DNA of 64,000 nt from Bartonella birtlesii IBS 325 (GCF_000273375.1 NZ_CM001557.1:596484-660483); one strand, 5' to 3'. Numbered from the stretch's first letter, positions 19,156 through 29,957 are shown. Notes: generated from the sequence alone by a model not told the origin. Translations and numbers: made by a program.

Positions 19156-21174
19156 ATGTTTGGAAGACTTACAGATCCTACTGCTGGTGCTTTTCATGCA
19201 CTTGCACATGAACCGATCGTTTTGTACACATGTATTGCGATTGTAGTTGGTGGTTTAATTGCTGTTCTTGCTTTGACAGTACTTGGATGGTGGGGAGTTT
19301 TATGGCGAAATTGGATTACAACAGTTGACCATAAGCGCATTGGCATTATGTACATCGTTCTTGGTATTATTATGCTCGTTCGCGGTTTCGCGGATGCAAT
19401 TATGATGCGAACGCATCAGGCTTTAGCTCTTGGAGGCGAGACAGCGGGTTATTTACCTCCTGAGCATTTTGATCAGATTTTTTCGGCCCATGGCACCATA
19501 ATGATTTTCTTCATGGCTACGCCGATTTTATTTGGTCTTTTCAATTATCTTATACCACTTCAAATTGGTGCTCGTGATGTTGCTTTTCCTTTTGCAAATA
19601 ATTTGGGTTTTTGGATTACAGCTGCGGGAGCCGTACTGATTAACATATCACTCGGTATTGGAAATTTTGGTCGTGGTGGTTGGTTGATGTATCCACCTTT
19701 CACAGAGTTGCAAACGAGTCCAGATACAGGAGTAGATTATTATTTATGGTCACTTCAGCTTTCTGGTATTGCAACAACAATGGGAGCAGTGAATTTTATT
19801 GCAACGATAATTAAAATGCGTGCTCCTGGAATGACAATGATGAGAATGCCTGTTTTTTGTTGGAGTGCTTTTGTCAGCAATGTTCTTATTGTAGTTATTT
19901 ATCCTGTTTTGACTGTAACATTTGCACTCTTGGCATGTGATCGTTATTTAGATATGAATTTCTTTACCAATGTTGGTGGCGGAAATCCAATGGTGTGGAT
20001 TAACTATGTTTGGGTTTTTGGCCATCCTGAAGTGTATGTTTTGGTTGTCCCTGCTTTTGGCATTGTGTCTGAAGTTGTTTCAACTTTTTCTTCAAAACGC
20101 CTCTTTGGTTATACTTCAATGGTATGGGCAATGTTGGTTATTTTAATTCTATCGCTTCTTGTTTGGGGGCATCATTTCTTCACAATGGGTGGGGGTGAAG
20201 CTGTAAATACTTTCTTTAGTATTGCTACGATGATCATCGCAGTTCCAACAGGTGTAAAAGTCTTTAATTGGCTGCTAACGATGTATAAAGGTCGGATTCG
20301 CTTTGAACCTCCTATGCTTTGGTGCATGGGGATGATCTTTACTTTTGTTGGTGGTGGATTAACGGGTGTTCTATTATCCATTGTGCCTGCTGATTGGCAG
20401 TTTCATAATTCGCTATTTTTGATAGCGCATTTCCACCATACGATTATTGGAGGCGTTGTTTTCGCTTATTTAGCCGGACTTGCTTTTTGGTTTCCAAAAG
20501 TTTTTGGTTATAAACCAAACCGCTTACTAGGCATTGCATCTTTTTGGTGTTGGTTTGTTGGTTTTTATCTTGCTTTTTTCCCTGTCTATGGGCTTGGGCT
20601 AATGGGAGCGACACGTCGTCTTCAACATTATACGGAACCTAGTTGGCAACCAATGTTTATAATTGCTGCAGTGGGTGCTTGTATTATTTTGCTTGGTATT
20701 CTCTGTTTTGTACTACAAGTTGTTTTGGCAATTTGGTATGGTATTAAGCATAAGGGGCGCTTGCCAGTAACAGTAAATGATTCTTGGGGTGATGGGCGGA
20801 CTCTTGAATGGTTGGCCTCTTCACCGCCTCCTGCGTACAATTTTGCAATACTTCCAAAGGTAGGGTCTGATGATGCTTATTGGAATATGAAAAAGAATGG
20901 TTATCAGCGTCCGACAAGTGGATTTACAAAAATTCATATGCCGTCAAATACATCAGCTGGAATTATTGCGGGATTCTTCTCATTAGTTGTTGGTTTTGCA
21001 CTTGTTTGGCATATTTGGTGGCTTGCAGCAGTCGGATTGATTGGTTTTGTTACAACGCTTGTGTGTCACTCGTTAACAGGTGATCATCATGGCTACTACA
21101 TTTCAGCTGAAGAAGTGCAAAAAACAGAAGATACTTTTACAGCTGTTCTTAAAGAACAAGGAGTAACAGTATGA
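19156..21174 (+). CDS. cyoB: Cytochrome o ubiquinol oxidase subunit I
   Basis: 672 residues and about 15 helices, typical of CyoB. The haem-copper core is visible: VFGHPEVYVLVVPAFG (CuB His and cross-linked Tyr), LLVWGHHFFTMG (two CuB His) and IAHFHHTIIGG (haem ligands). It reduces oxygen to water and pumps protons at the inner membrane using ubiquinol. Its stop overlaps the cyoC start by four bases. Confidence 0.97.
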   Translation: MFGRLTDPTAGAFHALAHEPIVLYTCIAIVVGGLIAVLALTVLGWWGVLWRNWITTVDHKRIGIMYIVLGIIMLVRGFADAIMMRTHQALALGGETAGYLPPEHFDQIFSAHGTIMIFFMATPILFGLFNYLIPLQIGARDVAFPFANNLGFWITAAGAVLINISLGIGNFGRGGWLMYPPFTELQTSPDTGVDYYLWSLQLSGIATTMGAVNFIATIIKMRAPGMTMMRMPVFCWSAFVSNVLIVVIYPVLTVTFALLACDRYLDMNFFTNVGGGNPMVWINYVWVFGHPEVYVLVVPAFGIVSEVVSTFSSKRLFGYTSMVWAMLVILILSLLVWGHHFFTMGGGEAVNTFFSIATMIIAVPTGVKVFNWLLTMYKGRIRFEPPMLWCMGMIFTFVGGGLTGVLLSIVPADWQFHNSLFLIAHFHHTIIGGVVFAYLAGLAFWFPKVFGYKPNRLLGIASFWCWFVGFYLAFFPVYGLGLMGATRRLQHYTEPSWQPMFIIAAVGACIILLGILCFVLQVVLAIWYGIKHKGRLPVTVNDSWGDGRTLEWLASSPPPAYNFAILPKVGSDDAYWNMKKNGYQRPTSGFTKIHMPSNTSAGIIAGFFSLVVGFALVWHIWWLAAVGLIGFVTTLVCHSLTGDHHGYYISAEEVQKTEDTFTAVLKEQGVTV

Positions 21175-21836
21175 GTGCAGTGGCAATGAATAATGCTTGC
21201 ATTGATGAGCATCATCACGACAATAGTTCGGTAATGACGTTTGGGTTTTGGGTCTATATTCTTTCGGATTTGATCCTCTTTTCGACACTTTTTTCAAGTT
21301 TTGCTGTTTTTTCTGCCTCTTATGGTGGAGGGAAAGCTGGCAATGAATTTATTGATTTAAAGTTTGTTTTGATTGAAACTGCTATTTTATTGTTGTCATC
21401 AATTACTTATGGGTTTGTGATGGTACAAGCACATAAAGGTAATCTCAGTGGTGTGCGTTTATGGATGGCTATTACCTTTGTGCTTGGAGGCTGCTTTATT
21501 GGAATGGAAATTTACGAATTCCATAAGCTTTTAAGCGAGGTGTTTTATTACGATCCTCGTGCTTATGCTGGTATTGATCCTGCAACAGGTTTACAACTTT
21601 TTGGAAAAGAAGTTTTATCTGCTTATTGGTCAGCATTTTTCGCGTTGGTTGGTACCCATGGTCTTCATGTGAGTGTTGGACTTCTCTGGATGGTGGTGAT
21701 GTTTTTTCATCTACGTCGGAGCGGTTTAGATCGGGATAATAAAACACGTCTAACATGTCTTTCAATTTTCTGGCATTTACTTGACATTGTGTGGGTTGGT
21801 GTTTTCACCATGGTTTATTTGTTAGGAGCGTTGTAA
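21171..21836 (+). CDS. cyoC: Cytochrome o ubiquinol oxidase subunit III
   Basis: 221 residues, five helices, with the subunit III pattern TFGFWVYILSDLILFSTLFSSFAVF at the first helix and GTHGLHVSVGLLW later. It has a His-rich N-terminal segment (DEHHHDNS). It overlaps cyoB by four bases and its TAA shares one base with the cyoD ATG (TAATG), so translation is coupled throughout. Confidence 0.96.
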   Translation: MSAVAMNNACIDEHHHDNSSVMTFGFWVYILSDLILFSTLFSSFAVFSASYGGGKAGNEFIDLKFVLIETAILLLSSITYGFVMVQAHKGNLSGVRLWMAITFVLGGCFIGMEIYEFHKLLSEVFYYDPRAYAGIDPATGLQLFGKEVLSAYWSAFFALVGTHGLHVSVGLLWMVVMFFHLRRSGLDRDNKTRLTCLSIFWHLLDIVWVGVFTMVYLLGAL

Positions 21837-22576
21837 TGAGCATGCATAATGAAACACATAGTCCCAGTACTGGTTCCTATTTAATTGGCTTTATTCTAGC
21901 TGTATTCTTCACTTTAGGTTCTTTTATTCCTGTGATGTATGGAATGATGGAGAGCTGGGCAATTAGCACAAAGGTTGCATATCTTATTGGGATGGCAATT
22001 ATTCAGATTATTGTGCAGATTGTTTTCTTTTTACACTTGAATTCTGGTCCAGATGCTAAATGGAATTTAAGCGCTCTATGGTTTGCAGTTATTTGTGCTG
22101 TGATTATTATTGGAGGTACTTGGTGGGCTATCGCCCATTTGAATTATAATATGATGGGTGGTTCAGGGCGTATTATTGAGCCGGAAAGGATACAAGGAGA
22201 TAGTGGAGATAGCGCTGTATCGACAGAAAAATTATCAGATACACAAAAGCCGGTAGGGCATTTATTAGACTCTCAGCTATCCAAAGAACAAGAACCAAAT
22301 ACACAATCTTCCGTAGAACAGACACCAGGAGTAGAAATGCCGGTAGGACAGGTACCAGGTGTACAGGGCTCTGTAGAGCAGGCACCAGGGGTAGAAATGC
22401 CGGTGGGACAAGTACCAGGTGCACAGGGCTCTGTAGAGCAGGCACCAGGGGTAGAAATGCCGGTAGGACAGGTACCAGGTGTACAGGGCTCTGTAGAGCA
22501 AGCACCAGGGGTAGAAATGCCGGTGGGACAAGTACCAGGTGCACAGGGCTCCGTAGAGCAGGCACCTATACAGTAA
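21836..22576 (+). CDS. cyoD: Cytochrome o ubiquinol oxidase subunit IV with a repetitive C-terminal tail
   Basis: The first 110 residues are an ordinary CyoD: a short N-terminus (GSYLIGFILAVFFTLGSFIPV) and three transmembrane helices ending near WWAIAHLNYNMM. Unlike the usual protein of about 110-130 residues, this one continues to 246. The extra part is a polar linker and then four 20-residue repeats of the form VEQAPGVEMPVGQVPGVQGS plus a partial fifth, rich in Pro, Gly, Val and Gln and without predicted structure. CyoD helps assemble the oxidase; the tail would follow the last helix and lie on one face of the membrane. The start is ATG 21836, overlapping the cyoC stop, not the upstream in-frame codon at 21791. 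Confidence 0.94.
   Translation: MSMHNETHSPSTGSYLIGFILAVFFTLGSFIPVMYGMMESWAISTKVAYLIGMAIIQIIVQIVFFLHLNSGPDAKWNLSALWFAVICAVIIIGGTWWAIAHLNYNMMGGSGRIIEPERIQGDSGDSAVSTEKLSDTQKPVGHLLDSQLSKEQEPNTQSSVEQTPGVEMPVGQVPGVQGSVEQAPGVEMPVGQVPGAQGSVEQAPGVEMPVGQVPGVQGSVEQAPGVEMPVGQVPGAQGSVEQAPIQ
22313..22573 (+). repeat. 60-base tandem repeat in cyoD
   Basis: Four in-frame 60-base units start at 22313, 22373, 22433 and 22493, with a 21-base partial unit at 22553. Units 1 and 3 share variants (GTAGGACAGG, GGTGTACAG), while units 2 and 4 share others (GTGGGACAAG, GGTGCACAG). The array therefore looks like a 120-base unit duplicated once. Confidence 0.95.
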
Positions 22577-22603
22577 AATTACCAAGAATAAAGATATCTA
22601 TAG

Positions 22604-22634
22604 AGCCAATGCCAAGTGCATTGGCTTTTTTTTA
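22604..22634 (+). terminator. Terminator of the cyo operon
   Basis: The stem AGCCAATGC (22604-22612) pairs with GCATTGGCT (22618-22626) around the loop CAAGT and is followed by a run of T. It closes cyoABCD. The rest of the gap to gpsA (22635-22933) shows no gene. Confidence 0.9.
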
Positions 22635-22933
22635 TGAGTGTTTATTACAAACAAGTTTACGGGATGTAAGGTAGTTGATAAATAGGGGGATAGGAAATAA
22701 TCATTCAAAGGGAATCATTTTAGGTGTGCTTTTTATTTTAAGCAAAAAGTTCATAGATAAGTTGAGTTAAATCTTCATTGAGGCTTGAGATAAGTAGCTA
22801 TTTGTAAACTGTATAAGAAATGATTTTTATACAATTCAAAATAAGGGAACATAAGAATTTTGACAAGGTTTCCTGTTATGTTAGAATAAAGCCATAAGAG
22901 ATTAAAAAATTTAGAGAATAATTAAAAAATTTA

Positions 22934-23956
22934 ATGAAAACCGTTTCAACGACAATTATTGGTGCCGGTTCTTTTGGCACGGCATTAGCTATCGCTCTTG
23001 CCCGTAACGGCTATCACGTTTTACTTTGGGGGCATAATCCTCAACACATTAAAGCATTACAAAAATATCGTTGCAATCAGAAATTTTTACCCGATATTCT
23101 ATTTCCTGAAAATCTAGTGCCTGAGGCTTCGCTTAAAACTGCAATAACAGCAAGCCATGATATATTAATTGCTGTTCCAAGCCATGTATTTCATCAAGTA
23201 TTATACAATATCCAACCTTATTTAGATCAACATTCACGTATTATTTGGGCAACGAAAGGTTTGGAGCATGGTACAGGACGCTTACTACAAGAAGTTGTTC
23301 GTGAAATTTTAGGTGATGAAATCCCTTTAGCTGTTCTTTCTGGACCAACTTTTGCCAAGGAGCTTGCTAATGGCTTGCCTACAGCAATTACGGTAGCGGC
23401 TTCTGATACTGAATTTAGTGAAGAGCTACAGAAACTTTTTCATTGTGATAAAAGTTTTAGAGTTTATAAAAATTCTGATATGATAGGTATTCAATTAGGC
23501 GGAGCAGTCAAGAATGTTATTGCTATTGGTGCAGGAATATCAGACGGTATGGGTTTTGGGTCAAATGCTCGAATAGCACTTATCACACGAGGATTAGCGG
23601 AAATCAGTCGTTTGGGTGTTGCTATGGGTGCTGAGCGTTCCACATTTATGGGCATGACAGGTTTAGGTGATTTGGTTTTGACATGTACTGATAATCAGTC
23701 GCGCAATCGCCGTTTTGGTATGCTGCTTGGTCAAGGAATGAATATAAAAGAGGCAGAAAAACAGGTTGGTCAAGTTGTTGAAGGTTATTTAAATACCGAA
23801 GAAGTATATAGATTAGCACGGCGTATCAAGGTAGAAATGCCAATTACAGAACAAATCTATCAAGTCTTATTTTGCAATAAGAGTGTAGTTGAAGCAGCTG
23901 ATACATTATTAGGTCGAGCACTCAAAGATGAGATACATGATACGGTATGCTTTTAA
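22934..23956 (+). CDS. gpsA: Glycerol-3-phosphate dehydrogenase [NAD(P)+]
   Basis: 340 residues. The N-terminal Rossmann motif is [19 protein letters not shown]. The catalytic region has [17 protein letters not shown] and [23 protein letters not shown] (catalytic Lys), and later [23 protein letters not shown]. It reduces dihydroxyacetone phosphate to sn-glycerol 3-phosphate for phospholipid synthesis. It stands alone on the plus strand, facing the fab operon tail-to-tail. Confidence 0.96.
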   Translation: MKTVSTTIIGAGSFGTALAIALARNGYHVLLWGHNPQHIKALQKYRCNQKFLPDILFPENLVPEASLKTAITASHDILIAVPSHVFHQVLYNIQPYLDQHSRIIWATKGLEHGTGRLLQEVVREILGDEIPLAVLSGPTFAKELANGLPTAITVAASDTEFSEELQKLFHCDKSFRVYKNSDMIGIQLGGAVKNVIAIGAGISDGMGFGSNARIALITRGLAEISRLGVAMGAERSTFMGMTGLGDLVLTCTDNQSRNRRFGMLLGQGMNIKEAEKQVGQVVEGYLNTEEVYRLARRIKVEMPITEQIYQVLFCNKSVVEAADTLLGRALKDEIHDTVCF

Positions 23957-24140
23957 ATTGTTTAAAAAGATATAGTGATCATATAATAGAATACTTTGCA
24001 GTATATGATGCAAACCATGAGATAAAGCATAAAAATCTAGCAAAATTAGAAAGTAAGAGAGGCCCATTTTTTACGCAATATAACTTAAATATGAAAAACT
24101 TGGCCGCTGTCTAAGCCATATTTTTTAAAATAAATTATTT

Positions 24141-24160
24141 TTGCACTTTTAAAAGTGCAA
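24141..24160 (-). terminator. Perfect palindrome after fabI, possible terminator
   Basis: TTGCACTTTTAAAAGTGCAA is a perfect 20-base inverted repeat lying five bases beyond the fabI stop. The minus-strand sequence after it is A/T-rich but not a clean T run, so the terminator call is tentative. Confidence 0.45.
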
Positions 24161-24164
24161 GGAG

Positions 24165-24983
24165 CTATTCTCCTCGTGTTTCCTCGCTTTGTCTTAACTC
24201 ATCAAGTGTTGGCATAGACATAATATTATAGCCTGAATCAACATAATGAATTTCACCAGTAACACCTGATGATAAATCAGAGAGGAGGTAAAGAGCAGAT
24301 TTACCAATTTCATGAATATTTACAGTGCGGCGCAATGGGGCATTACGGCGTTGATATGAAAAAATTGCACGTGCAGCTGCAATGCCATTACCCGCTAAAG
24401 TTCTCACAGGTCCAGCTGAAATTGCATTGACGCGAATATTTTGGGGACCAAAATCTGCTGCTAAATAACGTACCATAGCTTCTAAAGCAGCTTTAGCGAT
24501 ACCCATGATATTGTAATTAGGAACAACTTGTTGTGACGCTCCGTAGGTGAGTGTTAAAAGCGCACCTCCATTAGGCATAAGCCTACCAGCCCGCTGAGCA
24601 ATTTCAGTAAAAGAGTAAGCCGAAATAACCATTGTGCGTTTAAAATTTTCACGTGTTGTAACATCAACGTAGCGCCCTTTTAATTGATTTTTATCTGAAA
24701 AACCAATGGCATGCACAACAAAATCAATAGTTTCCCATTCTTTTTCAAGATATTCAAAAACACGATCAACATTTTCAATTTTTTCAACATCACATTCGAG
24801 CAACAATTTACAACCGAGCTGTTCTGCTAGAGGTTTGACCCGCTTTCCGAAAGCATCGCCTTGGTAGGTAAATGCCAATTCAGCTCCTGCTTGTGCTAAC
24901 TGGCATGCAATGCCCCATGCAATCGAATGGTCATTCGCAACCCCCATAATAAGGCCACGTTTGCCCTCCATCAAACCCTTCAT
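24165..24983 (-). CDS. fabI: Enoyl-[acyl-carrier-protein] reductase, NADH
   Basis: 272 residues, short-chain dehydrogenase fold. It begins GKRGLIMGVANDHSIAWGIA (the FabI variant of the cofactor loop) and has the catalytic pair in YNIMGIAKAALE (Tyr and Lys with the FabI spacing). It reduces enoyl-ACP in each fatty-acid elongation round. Last gene of fabA-fabB-fabI on the minus strand, 49 bases after fabB. Confidence 0.95.
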   Translation of the reverse strand: MKGLMEGKRGLIMGVANDHSIAWGIACQLAQAGAELAFTYQGDAFGKRVKPLAEQLGCKLLLECDVEKIENVDRVFEYLEKEWETIDFVVHAIGFSDKNQLKGRYVDVTTRENFKRTMVISAYSFTEIAQRAGRLMPNGGALLTLTYGASQQVVPNYNIMGIAKAALEAMVRYLAADFGPQNIRVNAISAGPVRTLAGNGIAAARAIFSYQRRNAPLRRTVNIHEIGKSALYLLSDLSSGVTGEIHYVDSGYNIMSMPTLDELRQSEETRGE

Positions 24984-25032
24984 ATTATTCTCCGTAAGAC
25001 CGTGCTTTTTTCAACCAGCTAAGAACTCCTGT

Positions 25033-26253
25033 TTATGCATAGCGTTGAAAAATGAGCGTTGCATTGGTACCGCCAAAACCAAATGTATTTGACAATACAG
25101 TATTAAGTTGTTGATGATCCTGACGTTCACGAACAATGGGCATATCGGCAAAGGCCGGATCAAGTTCTTCAATATGAGCGCTTTCGCAAATAAAATCATG
25201 ATTCATCATTAACAGTGTATAGATTGCCTCGTGAACACCCGCTGCACCCAAAGAATGCCCCGTCAGAGATTTTGTAGCAGAAATTTGTGGACATTGATCA
25301 CCTGCTCCAAAGATACGACGGATAGCTTCTATTTCAGGGGGATCACCAACAGGTGTTGCTGTTGCATGGGGGTTAATATAGTCAATTTTATTATTTACAG
25401 TTGCAAGTGCCATGCGCATGCAACGTTCTGCGCCCTCACCAGATGGAGCAACCATATCATACCCATCGGATGTAGCACCATATCCAACAATTTCCCCATA
25501 GATTTTTGCACCGCGTGCTTTAGCAAGCTCGAGTTCTTCAAGAACTAAAACACCTGCTCCACCAGCAATAACAAATCCATCACGATTGGCATCATAGGCA
25601 CGTGAAGCCTTTTTTGGAGTGTCATTATATTTGCTGGACATAGCACCCATAGCATCAAAGAGTACGGATAACGTCCAATCCAGATCTTCGCAACCACCAG
25701 CAAAAACACGATCCTGCCTGCCATATTGTATTAATTCATAAGCATTGCCAATACAATGATTAGAGGTAGCGCAAGCCGAGGAAATTGAATAGTTCACGCC
25801 TTTAATTTTAAAAAAAGTCGCAAGCGTCGCAGATGCTGTAGAACTCATTGCTTTAGGTACAACAAAAGGACCAACACGTTTTGGACCTTTTTGACGCGTA
25901 ATATCAGCAGCTTCAACAATTGATTGCGTTGAAGCCCCTCCAGAGCCCATAATAATGCCTGTGCGTTCATTTGATATTTCATTAGGTTCTAAACCTGCAT
26001 CAGCGATTGCTTGATCCATAGCGATATGATTCCAAGCAGTTCCACGTCCATGAAAACGCAAGGCACGTCGATCAACCAATTCTTCTATATTAACATCAGG
26101 TTTACCATAAACCCTGCTACGAAAACCTAATTCAGCATATTGGGGTGCATAAGAAATTCCGGATTTTGCTTCATACAAACTGGTTAAAACAGCCTCTGGA
26201 TTATTTCCAATTGCGGAGACAATTCCCATTCCAGTTACAACAACTCGACGCAT
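25033..26253 (-). CDS. fabB: 3-oxoacyl-[ACP] synthase I
   Basis: 406 residues, thiolase fold. The active-site Cys is in [14 protein letters not shown], the two catalytic His are in [12 protein letters not shown] and [13 protein letters not shown], and [12 protein letters not shown] is at the C-terminus. It matches FabB, which together with FabA makes unsaturated fatty acids. It sits 56 bases after fabA. Confidence 0.95.
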   Translation of the reverse strand: MRRVVVTGMGIVSAIGNNPEAVLTSLYEAKSGISYAPQYAELGFRSRVYGKPDVNIEELVDRRALRFHGRGTAWNHIAMDQAIADAGLEPNEISNERTGIIMGSGGASTQSIVEAADITRQKGPKRVGPFVVPKAMSSTASATLATFFKIKGVNYSISSACATSNHCIGNAYELIQYGRQDRVFAGGCEDLDWTLSVLFDAMGAMSSKYNDTPKKASRAYDANRDGFVIAGGAGVLVLEELELAKARGAKIYGEIVGYGATSDGYDMVAPSGEGAERCMRMALATVNNKIDYINPHATATPVGDPPEIEAIRRIFGAGDQCPQISATKSLTGHSLGAAGVHEAIYTLLMMNHDFICESAHIEELDPAFADMPIVRERQDHQQLNTVLSNTFGFGGTNATLIFQRYA

Positions 26254-26309
26254 CCATACCTCCTTGTTCCATACAGAATAACAAAATGTTCCCTTTCGTG
26301 GAAAGGACT

Positions 26310-26819
26310 TTAGTCTTCTTTAAATAAAGCAACACGTAAATCACTTGCTTTATAGATAGCTTCTCCATCTGCTTTTACCCACCCATCAGCTATACCTAGG
26401 ACTAAATTTCCACGCCGAATACGTTTAAAATCTATTCCATATTCAAGAAGTTTGGTTTGCGGAGTTACCATACCGGATAATTTTACTTCACCTGTTGAAA
26501 TAGCTCTCCCTTTTCCTGCTTCACCTAACCAACCGAGAAAAAAACCTGTTAATTGCCACATACCATCTAAACCAAGACATCCTGGCATAACTGGATCTCC
26601 AATAAAGTGACAATCAAAGAACCATAGGTCTGGAGTAATGTCAAATTCAGCTCGAACCATTCCTTTATCATATTCACCACCAGTTTCACTGATTTGAGTG
26701 ATTCGATGAATCATCAACATTGGTGGTGCTGGTAATTGTGCATTACCTTTACCAAACATTTCGCTGCGAGAGCAGCTTAGAAGCTCTTCATAAGTGTAGC
26801 GAGACTTTTGTTCAGCCAT
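26310..26819 (-). CDS. fabA: 3-hydroxydecanoyl-[ACP] dehydratase/isomerase
   Basis: 169 residues, hot-dog fold. The central helix region [25 protein letters not shown] carries the catalytic His and Asp. The length and the [10 protein letters not shown] motif distinguish FabA from FabZ. It dehydrates and isomerises the ten-carbon intermediate, the branch point to unsaturated fatty acids. First gene of the fab operon, divergent from irr across 26820-27055, an arrangement I recall from Rhizobiales. Confidence 0.96.
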   Translation of the reverse strand: MAEQKSRYTYEELLSCSRSEMFGKGNAQLPAPPMLMIHRITQISETGGEYDKGMVRAEFDITPDLWFFDCHFIGDPVMPGCLGLDGMWQLTGFFLGWLGEAGKGRAISTGEVKLSGMVTPQTKLLEYGIDFKRIRRGNLVLGIADGWVKADGEAIYKASDLRVALFKED

Positions 26820-27055
26820 TGTTACTCCATTTATTTATGTATATTTAAACTTCTGCGCTTTTCCTCAACCTACTTTTAGAGCAAATTTGAAGGAGAGGGA
26901 AATGATTTTATGTCATTTTTAATGACAAAAGCCGTTTTTTATGTATTCTACATAAGTAGTGATTTAAAAATGGAATAAAATTATATCATATCGTTCCTAT
27001 TTCTTGTATTGTAACCTAATTTGAACAGAAATATAAATATATTGTGGTTTTTAAT

Positions 27056-27550
27056 ATGTCAGTGAGCGCAGACAGTTTTTGTTTGAATGAAGAGCAACAG
27101 GACGCAAAAGATTGTGGACAGATTATAGGTTATTATTCTACTTCTGTGTTAGAGAAACATTTACGCCAGAATGGTCTGCGACCAACACGTCAGCGGTTAG
27201 AGCTTGCTAATATGATTTTTTCTCAAGGTAACCGTCATATTGCTGCCGAGGAGCTTTATGAAGAAGCGGTAAAGGCTGGTGTACCTGTGTCTTTAGCAAC
27301 GGTTTATAATACGCTTCATCAATTTACAGAAGCGGGATTATTACGGATTATTGCCGTAGAAGGTTCGAAAACTTGGTTTGATACCAATACGTCTGACCAT
27401 TATCATTTTTATATAGAGGGTGAAAATCGCATTCTTGATATTCCTTGTAACTTAGAAGAATCTCCCATCATTGGAAATTTGCCTAAACCACCAGAAGGTA
27501 TGGAAATCTCGCATGTTGATTTGATAGTTCGATTAAAACCGAAGCGCTGA
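27056..27550 (+). CDS. irr: Iron response regulator Irr (Fur family)
   Basis: 164 residues of Fur type: the winged helix with LRQNGLRPTRQRLELANMIF and VSLATVYNTLHQFTEAGLL, then a dimerisation domain with SDHYHFYIEGENRILDIP. The His-rich haem/metal site HxH and the absence of the Fur CxxC pairs fit Irr. In Rhizobiales Irr is stable under low iron and is degraded or inactivated by haem, repressing or activating haem and iron genes. ATG 27056 is preferred over a GTG at 27044. It is divergent from fabA. Confidence 0.88.
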   Translation: MSVSADSFCLNEEQQDAKDCGQIIGYYSTSVLEKHLRQNGLRPTRQRLELANMIFSQGNRHIAAEELYEEAVKAGVPVSLATVYNTLHQFTEAGLLRIIAVEGSKTWFDTNTSDHYHFYIEGENRILDIPCNLEESPIIGNLPKPPEGMEISHVDLIVRLKPKR

Positions 27551-28229
27551 TCTGATAATAGAGTTACTTCGTAAAATACTATCGGTTAGGATTGTGATGT
27601 GAGGCAGGCAAAGCTTTATACATGTAGTATTTTTTATTATAGCACATTGATTTGCTATAATAAATTATCATTTTTAAACTTGAAACAATTAAAATCACAT
27701 TCTTGCACGCGATAAGCAAAGCTGGGGTGGAGATAGCATTTAAGAAAATAATAAAATACTTCTTATGAACATTTTCAGATGTCAAGGGGTGTAACAATAT
27801 TGAGGATTGGCATTGTATGATAATATTACCTTACATCTTATAAGCATAAAGATGGTGCGCATAATGATTGTATTATTATACCATTTATGGGTATTGTTGT
27901 GAAATGGGGTTATAAGCATTGGGACATGCCTCTTTTAAAAGCATATGAATTGTCAATACAACGACACTCTGTGGTGTCCTATTTTGCATGAGGGGTGTAA
28001 TTTTCTCGAAATAGTGCGGCGAATATTCAGGATAGAGTTTGTCTATAGAACTTTATAAATTGAACCATATAGGTGATCAAGTCACGTAGAATTCATGCTG
28101 AGAAACCCGATTGTATATGGATTAGTACTGGTAGGAATTTCTTTGCTTTTAGAGCGAGAAGACAGTGAATGGGAGGAAATAATAAGAAATAAAAATTAAA
28201 CTTGCTTAATTTAAAGATTTACAAACTTT
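27551..28229. other. Intergenic gap
   Basis: About 680 AT-rich bases between irr and the SH3 protein. I see no gene, tRNA or strong hairpin, and the short ORFs in it look random. Confidence 0.45.
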
Positions 28230-28799
28230 TTATTTTTCTATTTTTTCATCAGGATAGATTCCCCATAACTGAGCTTGATGAAGCCAGCCCCGGATATTAT
28301 TGATGTTTAATTCGCACCAATGTCCATTGCATTGGCGAATGTTTCCAATAACATTAGGTTCTACTTCTGCTACAAGTTTTGCATTTTCTGCAGGATTTTT
28401 GCGTAGCATCAGTCTTTTTGTTTTATCTTTTTGCCATGGGATCGTTATAGCGGTTCGTTTTCCCGATAGAAGTGATTGGTATACCCACCCTTCATCACCT
28501 TCGGCATCACGAATTTTACGCCATTGATCATATTCTTGGATGATTTCAATAGGTAGCCCCTGTTTTTTATAGGTAAAGATGATAGAATAATTGCTTCCCG
28601 GTCCGATGCGCACATTCACACGGGTAGGTTTAATGGAAGCAAATCGTGGAAGTGGTAAACCACTTGGTCCTAAATTTTGCCCAGAATTTGTATTGAGTGT
28701 TTGTGCTTGCAGAAAATTAGGGAAACCGAGTACAAAGACTCCCGCTGTGGAGATATATGATGTAAGTACTAAAAATCGGAACCAATGATAATATCGCAC
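28230..28799 (-). CDS. Exported SH3-domain protein
   Basis: 189 residues. The N-terminus is a signal peptide (RFLVLTSYISTAGVFVLGF, cleavage probably after LQA near residue 32). Two bacterial SH3 modules follow: one around residues 58-112 (VNVRIGPGSNYSIIFTY, WRKIRDAEGDEGWVYQSLL), a second, shorter one at 125-180 (LMLRKNPAENAKLVAE, HWCELNINNIRGWLHQ). The family is common in alphaproteobacteria as a periplasmic protein that may bind cell wall; no enzymatic motif is present. The start is a GTG at 28799 with an AAAGG site seven bases upstream. Confidence 0.85.
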   Translation of the reverse strand: MRYYHWFRFLVLTSYISTAGVFVLGFPNFLQAQTLNTNSGQNLGPSGLPLPRFASIKPTRVNVRIGPGSNYSIIFTYKKQGLPIEIIQEYDQWRKIRDAEGDEGWVYQSLLSGKRTAITIPWQKDKTKRLMLRKNPAENAKLVAEVEPNVIGNIRQCNGHWCELNINNIRGWLHQAQLWGIYPDEKIEK

Positions 28800-29957
28800 A
28801 CTTAAACCTTTTATCTTTTCGTTTTGGAAATCTAAGATCTGGAAAAATTGAGAACTGATTAAGGAAGCTATGCATATTGCTAGTTAAAGAGATCTGAACA
28901 ATACGGAAATTATTACAGAATTCATAGAATAAGTTAAGATAAAAATTCAAACATTCTTAATATTTGCTTTATTTTTCAAACACTGACACAGCTATATTGG
29001 TATTATCATTAAAAAAATATTCAATGACAGATCAATAAAGAGATTTGCATATAACTCGAAAAACAACTTTAGAATGGATGAAACATATATTAGTGAATCA
29101 TTCAAATGCAAGAGCACGCAATATTGAGGGTAAGCCAATATAGGAGGAATTAATTTATAATTTCACAAACACAAGGTGATTTTGGGGATTTATATTTTTA
29201 ACTTTTCAGTTTGGTTATAAAGTAGCACTCCCTGATTTATTGATCATACAATATTGCGGTAAATAAACATAGGAGCTATATGAGTGTCTATTAATTCCAG
29301 ATTGTTATGAAATACCAAAAGTTATGCAATTTATTGTTTCATTAATGAATATTGAGAAAAAAGATTGTATGTTTGGTATTATATTCTTTATGAACACAAT
29401 TGTATATTATGATAGCTAGCTTATATTTCGTAATTTGATTTGGTGAGGGGAATTTGAAAGAGACTGAATGCTTAAGATCATTGTGTTCTACCATTTTTAT
29501 ACTTATGAAGAAGCAAGTGAACACTCTTATTATTTACCAGCCCTCAATACTGCAAAAGCCCTTGGCACTTGAGAACTTTTATAAGAGACATTGTATTCTT
29601 TTCTTACAGTTTTTATATTTATACGTCAGTTGCATTTATGATATGCAAGGAGATGATTTTAATTGATTTAAGATAAGGGGGAGTGAAATGAAAGAATTTT
29701 GACAATATTTGGAGGTCTCATTCAGTATACGGAACAAGTATTACCGTTATAAATCAATGTGTTACCTAAAAACTAAGAAAACTCCTACAGGGTAGATGCA
29801 TAGAGAAAAAATCACTGCTACAATTTAAAAGGGCACGAAAAAAATAAACAAAGCCAAAAATGACAAAAAACTACCTTCGCCACATCAAACAACCCGGCTA
29901 AATACTATATCCATTGTAACTACTAATTTGATTTTCTAAGATAGCAGAAAAAATACA
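28800..29957. other. Long intergenic region with a diverged repeat
   Basis: Almost 1.2 kb without a convincing gene. It holds repeat copy B (29478-29685). Several very short ORFs with AT-driven composition were not accepted. Confidence 0.45.
29478..29685 (+). repeat. Diverged intergenic repeat, copy B
   Basis: By eye it shares with copy C the blocks TCATTGTGTTCTACCATTTT / TCATTGCGTGGCACCATCTT, CTTATGAAGA, TAAGAGACAT / TAAGAGATAT, a GCAAGGA / GTAAAGGA block, and TTGATTTAAGAT, in the same order over about 200 bases. Copy A is a more distant relative. Confidence 0.5.

Noticed and set aside
22313..22573. Regular repeats as a CRISPR array
   Set aside because: The repeats are contiguous with no unique spacers and are in frame with cyoD.
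22173..22585. Two long minus-strand ORFs (130 and 102 codons) across the cyoD tail
   Set aside because: They exist only because the 60-base repeat is open on several frames. They have no ribosome site, and the plus strand is a clear continuation of CyoD.
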